Assembly: GCA_017881185.1 (NCBI GenBank)
Contig: JADGRE010000029.1
Span: forward strand, 1 to 37,434
Origin: Pseudomonadota bacterium
GTDB taxonomy: Bacteria > Myxococcota_A > Polyangia > Polyangiales > JAFGIB01
Length of the DNA: 37,434 bases
Reading direction: 5' to 3'
A program made the translations under genes and the position numbers. Below are positions 24,627 through 31,847 of this stretch, piece after piece (the first letter of the stretch is position 1; each line of letters starts with the position of its first letter). The notes beneath the pieces were generated by a model that was not told the DNA's origin, did not search any database, and saw only the letters and a program-made list of their open reading frames with translations.

Positions 24627-24698
24627 GCGTGGCCAGCGTGGCCAGCGTGGCCAGCGTGGCCAGCGTGGCCAGCGTGGCCAGCGTGGCCAGCGTGTCCA
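24627..24698. repeat. 9-bp tandem repeat (minisatellite)
   Basis: GCGTGGCCA occurs in seven perfect consecutive copies (24627-24689), followed by a one-mismatch copy (24690-24698) and a decayed trace. It lies in the 109-bp gap between the start of pilR and the end of the next minus-strand gene. The repeat period is a multiple of three, but no gene clearly covers it. Confidence 0.9.
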
Positions 24699-24708
24699 AC
24701 GTGCCCCA

Positions 24709-24999
24709 TCAGTCGCTGAAGCCCACGCCGCCGCGCTTCTGGCCCTTCTTCTCGGCGCCGGCGCTCTGCACTGCGTGCACGAAGTCGATGGCGGTGTATA
24801 GGCTGCCGCGGTCGCGAGCTTCGATCTCGAGGTGTGTGTCGAGCAGGGTGATGCTCTGCACGTGGTTCACCACCATCGCACGGCCCGGTTCGCCAAGGTA
24901 CAACGTCACCTCATGGCCTTCCTGGGCGCGATAGCTGTCGGCTTGGCGTGTGAGTCCGGTGACGCGATCGAGAATCGTGCGCAAGATTTCGCGTTGCAT
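24709..24999 (-). CDS. Small conserved-looking protein of unknown function
   Basis: 96 residues starting MQREILRTILDRVTGLTRQADSYRAQEG and continuing as a mostly beta pattern (HEVTLYLGEPGRAMVVNHVQSITLLDTHLEIEARDRGSLYTAIDFVHAVQ). No known family recognised. The C-terminus is basic and Gly-rich. It is encoded upstream of pilR in the same direction, with the tandem repeat between them. The ATG at 24999 has no clear ribosome-binding site and lies inside a divergent gene overlap of six bases with the TPR lipoprotein start proposed here. It may instead start further upstream. I regard it as a real gene because the last 60 residues have low-bias, folded-looking composition. Confidence 0.55.
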   Translation of the reverse strand: MQREILRTILDRVTGLTRQADSYRAQEGHEVTLYLGEPGRAMVVNHVQSITLLDTHLEIEARDRGSLYTAIDFVHAVQSAGAEKKGQKRGGVGFSD

Positions 25000-25896
25000 G
25001 CGCGCGATCTTGCGGCGACGCGCCTGCGACGTCAAGGCACGCTGCGCTTGCCCGTGCTGCTGGCTGTGGCCGCGTTGTGTGGCGCATGCGCCAGCTCGCC
25101 TCGGGCGCGCGCCCAACGCGCGCTGGACGACGGTGCGTACGCGCAGGCCGCGCGCGCGTATCGCGCAGCGCTGGTCGAGGAACCCAACGACGGCACGACC
25201 TGGTTGCTGCTCGCGCGTGCCGAGCTCGCGGCCGGGCAGCCCGCTGCCGCGCGCCAGGCCGCAACGCGCGCCACGCTGCTCTTGCCGAGCAATCCGCAAG
25301 CGCGCGTGGTGGTGGGCGAGAGCTACGAGCTCGAACGCAACTATCCCGAAGCCGAGCTTGCGTACCGCCAGGCCGCGCAGCTCGCACCGGCGGACGCCTA
25401 TGCGCTGCGTTTGCTGGGTATTCGGCTGCTGCGCTGGGGTCGGACGCAAGATGCGATCGAATCGCTCAGCCAGGCGCTCGCGCGCGAGCCTAGCCATGGC
25501 GAGACCTACAACGCGCTTGGGGTGGCCTATGCGCAGCTCGGCGACGGCGCCTCGGCGGAGCGCACATTTCGCGCAGGCATCGCGCATGATCCGAAGCTCC
25601 TCGACCTGCGTCTGGGCCTCGCGGCCACCCTGGTGAATGCGGGCCGATTGCGCGAAGCGCTTGCGGTGTACGACGCGCTCGTCGACCTGGCGCCACGCTT
25701 TGCGGCGGTGCACGTGGGGCGTGCCCTCTTGCTCGACGCGCTGTCACGCCCGCAGGACGCCATCGCTGCGTTCGAGCGTGCCGTCGCGGTGGCCGACGAC
25801 CCGCGACCTTACCGTGTGCGCTTGCGGCAATACCGCGCGCTGCTCGCCAAGCGGGTGCGCGCGCCCGGTGCAAGCGCGAGTCAGAGCGCTCTGTGA
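24994..25896 (+). CDS. TPR-repeat probable lipoprotein
   Basis: About 300 residues from a TTG at 24994, the best in-frame start before the hydrophobic segment LRLPVLLAVAALCGAC (Cys32). The lipobox is imperfect but typical of Myxococcota lipoproteins. Six or seven TPR-like units follow (ARAQRALDDGAYAQAARAYRAALVEEPND, AELAYRQAAQLAPADAYALRLLGIRLLRWGRTQDAIESLSQALAREPSHGETYNALGVAYAQLGDGASAERTFRAGIAHDP). These are solenoid scaffolds for protein contacts. Its stop overlaps the convergent GNAT-like gene by 16 bp. The start codon is the weakest part of the call; no strong ribosome-binding site is present. Confidence 0.72.
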   Translation: MHARDLAATRLRRQGTLRLPVLLAVAALCGACASSPRARAQRALDDGAYAQAARAYRAALVEEPNDGTTWLLLARAELAAGQPAAARQAATRATLLLPSNPQARVVVGESYELERNYPEAELAYRQAAQLAPADAYALRLLGIRLLRWGRTQDAIESLSQALAREPSHGETYNALGVAYAQLGDGASAERTFRAGIAHDPKLLDLRLGLAATLVNAGRLREALAVYDALVDLAPRFAAVHVGRALLLDALSRPQDAIAAFERAVAVADDPRPYRVRLRQYRALLAKRVRAPGASASQSAL

Positions 25897-27011
25897 AACA
25901 CCCGGTAGCGCTTGTAGGCGCGTGCGCCCATCATCTTGATCGCGACGTTGATGGGCGCATCGGTCTCGCGCGTCCACGACAGCTCGCCCCACTTGTAGCC
26001 CTTGGCGAGACCACGTCGGGCGGTCTCCACGTACATGGCGGCCGACAAGCCACCGTAGCGGCGCTGCTTGCGCACTTCCTCGCGGATGCCGAGCATCATC
26101 AAGCGGGTGGAGATGGGGTGTTTGACCTTCATCCTGTAGAGCAGCTTGGCGAAGCCGAAGGGGAACAGCTCGCCGGCGAGGTCGGCGATGGCCTCGTTGA
26201 TATTCGGCAGCATGATGCACATGCCTGCGGGCTCGCCGTTGATCTCTGCGATGAAGGCGATGTCCGGGTCGACGATGAGACGCAGGTCGTGCGCCGCCTT
26301 GCGCACCTCGTCGGGTAGGGCAGGGACGTACGCCCACTTGCCCGACCACGCATCGTTGTAGATCGACATGACGATCTCCACCTCGCGCTGCATGTGTCGC
26401 AGGTCGAGCGAACGCAAGCGCACCTCGGGCATGCGTTGCACATCTTCCCAGGCCTTTTGCGCGCGTAACGGCAGGTGCGGGTCGTCGTAGCGCCAGGCCA
26501 GAAGGTCGATCTCCTTCTGCAGACCGGCGCCTTCGCACAGCGCCGCTTGGTAGGGACGCGAATGGGCCATGAACATCACTGGTGGATGCTCGAAACCCTC
26601 GATCAAGAGGCCGACCTCTTCGTTCGCGTAGAGCGAGAACGGACCCATCATGCGCTTCATGCCACGGGCTGCCAGCCAAGCGGCAGCCTTGTCGAGTAGC
26701 GCGCTGGCGACAGCCGGGTCGTCGACGGTGTCGAAGAAGCCGAAGAAGCCGGTGTGATCGGCGTGCACGCGCAGGTGCTCGCGGTCGACCTGGGCCGAGC
26801 AGCGGCCCACCAACTGCCCGTCGCGCCAGGCCGTGAAAAGCACGACCTCGGCACGTTTGAAGAAGGGGTTCTTTGCAGGCGAAAGGCGCTCGCGCAGCTC
26901 CAGATGCAGCGGCGGCACCCAGGCAGGGTCGCCCGCGAACACCACGTGACCTGCGCGGATGAAATTTGTGACGTCTTGGCCAGGCGCGTGCTGTCGGATC
27001 TCTACTGCCAT
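25881..27011 (-). CDS. GNAT-like acyltransferase family protein
   Basis: 376 residues, ATG at 27011 (MAVEIRQHAPGQDV). It has blocks of a widespread N-acetyltransferase-related family: DPAWVPPLHLELRERLSPAKNPFFKRAEVVLFTAWRDGQLVGRCSAQVD, GFFGFFDTVDDPAVASALLDKAAAWLAARGMKRMMGPFSLYANEEVGLLIEGFEHPP, and IYNDAWSGKWAYVPA. Such proteins carry one or two acetyl-CoA-binding GNAT folds. The acceptor substrate is not known. It is divergent from the histidine kinase over a 136-bp spacer and convergent with the TPR lipoprotein. An in-frame stretch further upstream is arginine-rich and unlikely to be translated. Confidence 0.75.
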   Translation of the reverse strand: MAVEIRQHAPGQDVTNFIRAGHVVFAGDPAWVPPLHLELRERLSPAKNPFFKRAEVVLFTAWRDGQLVGRCSAQVDREHLRVHADHTGFFGFFDTVDDPAVASALLDKAAAWLAARGMKRMMGPFSLYANEEVGLLIEGFEHPPVMFMAHSRPYQAALCEGAGLQKEIDLLAWRYDDPHLPLRAQKAWEDVQRMPEVRLRSLDLRHMQREVEIVMSIYNDAWSGKWAYVPALPDEVRKAAHDLRLIVDPDIAFIAEINGEPAGMCIMLPNINEAIADLAGELFPFGFAKLLYRMKVKHPISTRLMMLGIREEVRKQRRYGGLSAAMYVETARRGLAKGYKWGELSWTRETDAPINVAIKMMGARAYKRYRVFHRAL

Positions 27012-27147
27012 GGTCGGCTCGGGCCGCGCGTTGCACGGCGACGATAGCGAACGCAGCCAGCGCGAACAAGCTGCAGAGGTTTTCGCCGCGCCTGCGGCGC
27101 TGTCATCGGCGCGCAGGCGGTGGCATACTGGGCGCTGGGGCGAAGCT

Positions 27148-28329
27148 TTGGGGGACGAAGACCTGGCGGACACTACGCGCAAGGACGAGGCCGACTCGCA
27201 GCGCGATGACGGCGCGACGCAGCAACATGCGACGCGTGACGCGCGCCTGCGCCTGCTCACCGATCAGGTGCCTGCCGTCGTGTGGAGCACGGACGCCGAG
27301 TTGCGCTTCACCTCGTCGGCCGGCGCGGCGCTGCGTTCCCTTGGTCTCTTGCCCGATCAGGTCGTCGGCCGCTCGTTGTGGGACTACTTCGGCACCCGCG
27401 ATCCGAACGAGCCGCAGGTTGCCGCTCACGTGCGCGCGCTGTCGGGCGAGAGCGTTAGCTTCAACGTCGAGTGGCTGGGTCGCGCGTTCGAAGCGTACGT
27501 CGAGCCACTGCGCGACGAGCATGGCGAGATCGTCGGCACCCTGGGCATCGCCGTCGATGCCACCGAGCGCAAGCGCGCGAAGAGCGAGCGCGCGGCCTTG
27601 CAAGCGCGCTCGCGTCATCAGCAGAAGCTCGAGGCCATCGGCACGCTGGCGAGCGGTGTGGCACACGAGATCAACAACCCCATTCAAAGCATCATGAACT
27701 ACGCGCAGCTGATCCGCCGCCGTACCGACAACGAGGCGTTGCATGACTATGCCGCGGAGATCCTGACCGAAGCCCAACGCGTCGCGTCGATCGTGCGCAA
27801 CTTGCTTTCGTTCGCCCGTCAGGAAGGTGAGCCCTACGCCGACGTGCCGGTCGAGAGCCTCGTGGAGAGCACGCTCGCCCTGCTCGGGGTGATGTTGCAC
27901 AAGGAGGGCGTGCAACTGGAGCTCGCACTACCCAAGGATCTGCCGTTGGTGCGCTGCCACCCGCAGCAGATCCAGCAAGTGCTGATGAACCTGCTGGGCA
28001 ACGCGCGTGACGCGCTCAACGAGCGCTATCCGGTCGCCCACGAAGACAAGCGCGTGATCATCTCGGCGCGTCGCATCGAGGGTGCTGACGGCGCCTGCGT
28101 CCGGCTCACCATCGAAGACCACGGTCCAGGGATCGCGCCCGAGCGCATGGATAAGCTCTTCGATCCCTTCGTGAGTGCGGGAGGCGGGGGCTCCGGGGCA
28201 GGGTTCGGTCTGGCGGTTTCCCACGGCATCGTGGCGGAGCACGGCGGGACGCTCAGCGCGCAGAGCGAGCTCGGTAGTCACACGCGCTTCCACGTCGAGT
28301 TGCCCGCGGCGCGGGCCAGTCTCGTCTGA
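27148..28329 (+). CDS. Soluble PAS-domain sensor histidine kinase
   Basis: 393 residues from a TTG at 27148, chosen because no ATG or GTG lies between the divergent GNAT-like gene and the conserved region; start is uncertain. Residues about 30-150 form a PAS fold (LLTDQVPAVVWSTDAELRFTSSAGAALRSLG, VEPLRDEHGEIVGTLGIAVDATERKR). The kinase core has H173 in VAHEINNPIQSIMNY, the N box NLLGNARDAL, G1 DHGPGIAPE and G2 GAGFGLAVSHGIV. There is no transmembrane segment and no receiver domain, so it is a cytoplasmic kinase that must phosphorylate a separate regulator. The nearest is the PilR-like protein 2.5 kb away; a pairing is untested. Confidence 0.88.
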   Translation: MGDEDLADTTRKDEADSQRDDGATQQHATRDARLRLLTDQVPAVVWSTDAELRFTSSAGAALRSLGLLPDQVVGRSLWDYFGTRDPNEPQVAAHVRALSGESVSFNVEWLGRAFEAYVEPLRDEHGEIVGTLGIAVDATERKRAKSERAALQARSRHQQKLEAIGTLASGVAHEINNPIQSIMNYAQLIRRRTDNEALHDYAAEILTEAQRVASIVRNLLSFARQEGEPYADVPVESLVESTLALLGVMLHKEGVQLELALPKDLPLVRCHPQQIQQVLMNLLGNARDALNERYPVAHEDKRVIISARRIEGADGACVRLTIEDHGPGIAPERMDKLFDPFVSAGGGGSGAGFGLAVSHGIVAEHGGTLSAQSELGSHTRFHVELPAARASLV

Positions 28330-28392
28330 CCGCGTCGCCAGATCGCGTTGTCTGACTGCGTCGTGACTGCTTCTGCTATCGTACGCGCGCGC

Positions 28393-29361
28393 ATGCAGAC
28401 CGCTGCCGACAGATCGAGCGTGAGCACTCGCGCTCGCACGATCGGCGTGCGCTTGGTGCAAGTCGCAGTGACGCTGGCGGCGTTTGCGTACCTGTACATG
28501 CACGTGGATCGCGCCGCGTTGGTCGACGCATACCTGCGCATCAGCGTGGCTCGGTTGGCTGCAGTGGTTGCCATCCACTACCTCGCCTACGCTTTCGCGG
28601 TGGTGCGTTGGCGCCTCCTGTTGTCGGCCTTCGGCGCGTCCGCGCCGCCGCCGCTGTGGCGCCTCACCAAATACTATCTGATCGGTGCTTTTTACAACAC
28701 CTACCTGCCTGGCGGCGTCGGTGGAGATGTCGTGCGCGGCCTGGCGTCGCGCGATGCGTTCGGCAGCACGGGTGCTGCGAGCGCACTCGCCGTGGTGCTG
28801 GTCGAGCGCGTGCTCGGGCTGTCCGCCATGTTGCTGCTGACGGCGGCAGCCACGTTCGTGGATCCGCTGCCGGGCATCATCGCGCCCTGGCTCCTGGCGT
28901 GCCTGGGCAGCGCGGCGGCGCTCGGTTCCGTCGTGGGCTTGTTGCTTGCGCGCAGGCTCTCGCTGTCGATGCCCGCACCCTTCGACCGCTGGCTCGCGAA
29001 GCTGCCAGTGCCCTCGCGCGTGTGGCCGCTGCTCGGTGCACTGACGCTCTCGGTCGCTTGCCAACTCCTGCCTGCACTGGCAGGTCACGCGCTCTTGAGC
29101 GCGCTCGGGCCCGCGCCACGCTTGACCGCATCGCTCGCTATCGTGCCCATCGCAACCGCCGCCGCGTTTCTGCCGTTCACGCTCTCGGGTGCCGGTGTGC
29201 GCGAGGCGATCTTCGTGAACTTGTTTGCGCTCGTCGGTGTGGCGGCAGGGCCCGCGCTCGTCGCCTCGCTGGCGTTGTGGTTGTCGCAGGCCGTCGTGGC
29301 AGCGAGTGGCGGACTTTGGGCGCTGTTGCGGCCACTGGGCGCCACGCGTCCGCCTAGTTGA
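28393..29361 (+). CDS. YbhN/AglD-type integral membrane flippase-like protein (LPG_synthase_TM)
   Basis: 322 residues, mostly hydrophobic, with about eight membrane segments. The pattern VDAYLRISVARLAAVVAIHYLAYAFAVVRWRLLLSAF, LTKYYLIGAFYNTYLPGGVGGDVVRG and AAAFLPFTLSGAGVREAIFVNLFALVG belongs to the UPF0104/YbhN superfamily, which includes the membrane part of lysylphosphatidylglycerol synthases and archaeal AglD. These proteins are linked to lipid or lipid-linked sugar transport. The ATG at 28393 was preferred to an in-frame TTG at 28348. It precedes the L7/L12-like gene. Direct substrate is unknown. Confidence 0.85.
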   Translation: MQTAADRSSVSTRARTIGVRLVQVAVTLAAFAYLYMHVDRAALVDAYLRISVARLAAVVAIHYLAYAFAVVRWRLLLSAFGASAPPPLWRLTKYYLIGAFYNTYLPGGVGGDVVRGLASRDAFGSTGAASALAVVLVERVLGLSAMLLLTAAATFVDPLPGIIAPWLLACLGSAAALGSVVGLLLARRLSLSMPAPFDRWLAKLPVPSRVWPLLGALTLSVACQLLPALAGHALLSALGPAPRLTASLAIVPIATAAAFLPFTLSGAGVREAIFVNLFALVGVAAGPALVASLALWLSQAVVAASGGLWALLRPLGATRPPS

Positions 29362-29468
29362 GCCGTTGGGACTCGCGCACACACACACACACGCAGGTTG
29401 CCGCTGAAGGTCTCCGGGGTAGTCGCCGTGGATTGGGCGCGCCCGCCGGCGTGTGGTAATTTATCGAT

Positions 29469-30293
29469 GTGCACAACGGGGGTCGCAACCCTGCGACGAC
29501 AGCAGGAACGGGTCAGCGTCCGGTGCCGCCGGCGGGCGGGACCTACGACGTTCGGGTAGTCGCCTTTCGCAGCGCGCGCGCGCAGACGCTGGCCGCGTTG
29601 CAGCAGACGCTCGGGATCGATGGGCGCGCGGCGCAGCGGCTCATGGACGCTGCGCCCGTGGTGGTGAAGCGCGGCAGCAGTGCGGCGCAAGCGCGCGCCT
29701 ACCAACAGGCGTTGCAGGCTGCGGGTGCCGAGGTCGTTTTGTCCCGCGCGGGTGCCGCGCCAGCGCCGCCGCGTTCGGCCCCGCACGCGGCAGCCAAGCC
29801 GGCTGCGCCGAGCAACGTGCCTGCGCGCTCGCGGTATCGACCCCCGTCGGGCGATCTCGAGCTCGACCTCGGCGCCGAGACCTCGGAGCCCACCAGCGCC
29901 GACCCCGCGCCGCCAGCACACGCAAGCGCGCAGGCTGGCGACGAGCACGCGGGCGCCAACACGGCGCCGAGCGATGGCTTGCGCGAGCAAGTGGTGTTTG
30001 GTGCCGAAGCGCTCGCGCTACCGACAGCCACCACCGGCCCGCGCGGCAAGCACTACGCGGCGGGCGCGAGCCCAGCTGCGCGGGATGCGATGGCGGCCCA
30101 GCAGCGCGCGGCTGGCGAACCCTCGCCAATGCGGCTGCCGCTGCTTCGGCTGCTGGTTGCGGTGGTGATCTTCGGCCTGGGTGCGCATTTGGACAACTCG
30201 ATCCTGTACGGCAGTGCGAGTTGGCCGAGCCTGGGCTTGCACGCTTGCGCCATCTACCAGCTGGGTCTCGGGCTGCGTGGGATCTTCGTATGA
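29469..30293 (+). CDS. Membrane protein with N-terminal L7/L12-like domain
   Basis: 274 residues, GTG start. Residues about 26-95 (YDVRVVAFRSARAQTLAALQQTLGIDGRAAQRLMDAAPVVVKRGSSAAQARAYQQALQAAGAEVVL) follow the ribosomal protein L7/L12 C-terminal pattern, in which residues after the first helix contact elongation factors. Residues about 100-220 are a Pro/Ala/Ser-rich linker. A hydrophobic segment (LPLLRLLVAVVIFGLGAHLDNSILYG) is near 227-252. The function is unknown. It is followed, with ATGA overlap, by a small membrane-anchored protein. I do not suggest it is ribosomal: the domain is known to be reused on other proteins. Confidence 0.68.
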   Translation: MHNGGRNPATTAGTGQRPVPPAGGTYDVRVVAFRSARAQTLAALQQTLGIDGRAAQRLMDAAPVVVKRGSSAAQARAYQQALQAAGAEVVLSRAGAAPAPPRSAPHAAAKPAAPSNVPARSRYRPPSGDLELDLGAETSEPTSADPAPPAHASAQAGDEHAGANTAPSDGLREQVVFGAEALALPTATTGPRGKHYAAGASPAARDAMAAQQRAAGEPSPMRLPLLRLLVAVVIFGLGAHLDNSILYGSASWPSLGLHACAIYQLGLGLRGIFV

Positions 30294-30901
30294 GCGTGGG
30301 CAAGCTGGTCTGGGCGCTCGTGTCGTGTGGCTTGGCGTTTGGGCTCAACCTTCAGCTCAAGCCGATAATCGAGCCGCAATACAGTGCGACCGAGTCCTCG
30401 ACGTCGTCGGGGACGCTCACGCTGCGCGGTGTCGGGGAGATACCGATCACGACGGTGCACCTCACCGCCGTCAACGTGGAGCACCTCGGTAAGGTCTTCA
30501 AGCTGCGCGAGCTGATGCTGCGCACGCCTCCCGACGCTAGCGGCAGCTCGCAGCTCGAGCTCTACGCGAGCCTTCCGGAGCAAGCGGGCGACGACCTCGT
30601 CACCGGGCCACACGACCCGACCGTGTTCCGGCAGGTGGAGCTGCCGATGGTGCCGGTGGGCCGCTTGGGACGGCGGCCCAGCCACGTGCTGCTCGCGCAC
30701 AAGCGCATCGCCGTGGTGCTCGGCACGCTCACGCTGACGGATGTCGAGCCCGCCGACGAAGATGGAGCGTCCGGCGCGTACCACGTGCATGGCCGCGTCG
30801 AGCTGCAGGTGGAGCGTGAGCGCGGCATCGACTTGCTCTCGGGTACGTTGGATGCGCGGCTGATCTGGGATGCGGGGCAGACGCCCGCTCCGTTACCGTA
30901 G
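30290..30901 (+). CDS. Membrane-anchored protein of unknown function
   Basis: 203 residues starting MSVGKLVWALVSCGLAFGLNLQLKPIIEPQ, an N-terminal hydrophobic anchor. The remainder is beta-rich and unrecognised (GTLTLRGVGEIPITTVHLTAVNVEHLGKVFKLRELMLRTPP, AVVLGTLTLTDVEPADEDG, GRVELQVERERGIDLLSGTLDARLIW). Its ATG overlaps the TGA of the L7/L12-like gene, so they are probably translated together and may interact. It ends two bases before the end of the UbiA-family gene on the other strand. Confidence 0.65.
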   Translation: MSVGKLVWALVSCGLAFGLNLQLKPIIEPQYSATESSTSSGTLTLRGVGEIPITTVHLTAVNVEHLGKVFKLRELMLRTPPDASGSSQLELYASLPEQAGDDLVTGPHDPTVFRQVELPMVPVGRLGRRPSHVLLAHKRIAVVLGTLTLTDVEPADEDGASGAYHVHGRVELQVERERGIDLLSGTLDARLIWDAGQTPAPLP

Positions 30902-30911
30902 CGTCACGGTA
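30894..30911. repeat. Inverted repeat at the convergent gene junction
   Basis: TACCGT-AGCGTC-ACGGTA spans the stop codons of the two converging genes. With no U-tract on either side it is a weak candidate for a bidirectional terminator. Confidence 0.3.
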
Positions 30912-31776
30912 GCTTCACGCTCCAGAACACCGCGAGTAGCCAACCGATGCCCGTAACGACCAGCGCTGGCGAGGCGAGCAAGACGTCGACGGGGGAGCCG
31001 CCGGTCTTGCGCACGTGCACCAGGCGCAAGTAGTCGAGCACGCCAAACATCACGAAGGGCAGCGAGGCGAACTTGCGGTTGGCGATGAGCACCGCCGACT
31101 CCATGGAGTAGAGCGCGTAACCCACGACCGCCATGCTCGCGGTGATGCCCATGGCGTGGTCGAGGAACGCTTCGTTGTAGCCGAGCAGCGAGGGTCGATG
31201 GCTGCCGTCGAGACCCTTGATGACGTCGGCGCGCCGCTTGGCCAGCGCCAGAAAGAGCGCGAGCGCGTACGAGCACAAGAGCATGGGGTTGGACGGAGGC
31301 ACGTGCAGCAGGGCGCAACCGAGCAGCACGCGCAGCACGAAGCCCGACGACAACAAGAACACGTCGAGCAGCGCCACGTTCTTGGCGCCCAGGCAGTACA
31401 CCAGGTTGATGCCCAGGTAGATGCCGATCACGGTGAGCGCACCGTGATTGCCGGAGGCCAGCGCCAGCGTGCTGCTGGCGACCACGAGGCTGGCCGACCA
31501 GAGGTAGGCGCCACGCAAGCTCACGCGGCCCGAAGCGACCGGCCGTTCCTTCTTCTTGTCGTGCGCACGGTCGCGCTCGGCGTCCTGGGCGTCGTTGAAC
31601 GAATACACGGCGGAGTTCGCCATGCAGAACGCACACAGCCCGAGGGCGAAGATGCGTACGTCGAGCTTCGCGCCGCTCGCCAGTGCGAAGGGCACCGGCA
31701 TGAACACGAACAGGTTCTTCACCCAATCCTTTGGGCGTGAAAGCTCAAGGTAATCGCGCAGCATGAACCGGCGCAT
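30904..31776 (-). CDS. UbiA-family prenyl-phosphate phosphoribosyltransferase-like membrane enzyme
   Basis: 290 residues, about eight or nine membrane segments. The prenyl-binding motif is NDxxDxxxD (N61-D62, D65, D69) in the context VYSFNDAQDAERDRAHDKKKERPVASG. The opening block ELSRPKDWVKNLFVFMPVPFA resembles decaprenyl-phosphate phosphoribosyltransferase (DPPR synthase), which makes decaprenyl-phosphoribose, precursor of the lipid-linked arabinose donor in mycobacteria; homologues occur in other bacteria. Length fits the family. A different UbiA acceptor is possible. It is divergent, by 71 bp, from a GT-C protein that could use such a lipid-linked sugar (inference). The ATG at 31776 or at 31764 could start it. 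Confidence 0.87.
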   Translation of the reverse strand: MRRFMLRDYLELSRPKDWVKNLFVFMPVPFALASGAKLDVRIFALGLCAFCMANSAVYSFNDAQDAERDRAHDKKKERPVASGRVSLRGAYLWSASLVVASSTLALASGNHGALTVIGIYLGINLVYCLGAKNVALLDVFLLSSGFVLRVLLGCALLHVPPSNPMLLCSYALALFLALAKRRADVIKGLDGSHRPSLLGYNEAFLDHAMGITASMAVVGYALYSMESAVLIANRKFASLPFVMFGVLDYLRLVHVRKTGGSPVDVLLASPALVVTGIGWLLAVFWSVKLP

Positions 31777-31847
31777 CTATAGCATCGCGGGCGCAGCTAC
31801 GAAAGCAAGTGTGAGCCGCCCGTGGTGCTACGCTCGGGCGGGCGAAC

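Noticed and set aside
29378..29392. (CA)7C microsatellite
   Set aside because: Real but short, intergenic, and without a nearby start-site effect that I can support.
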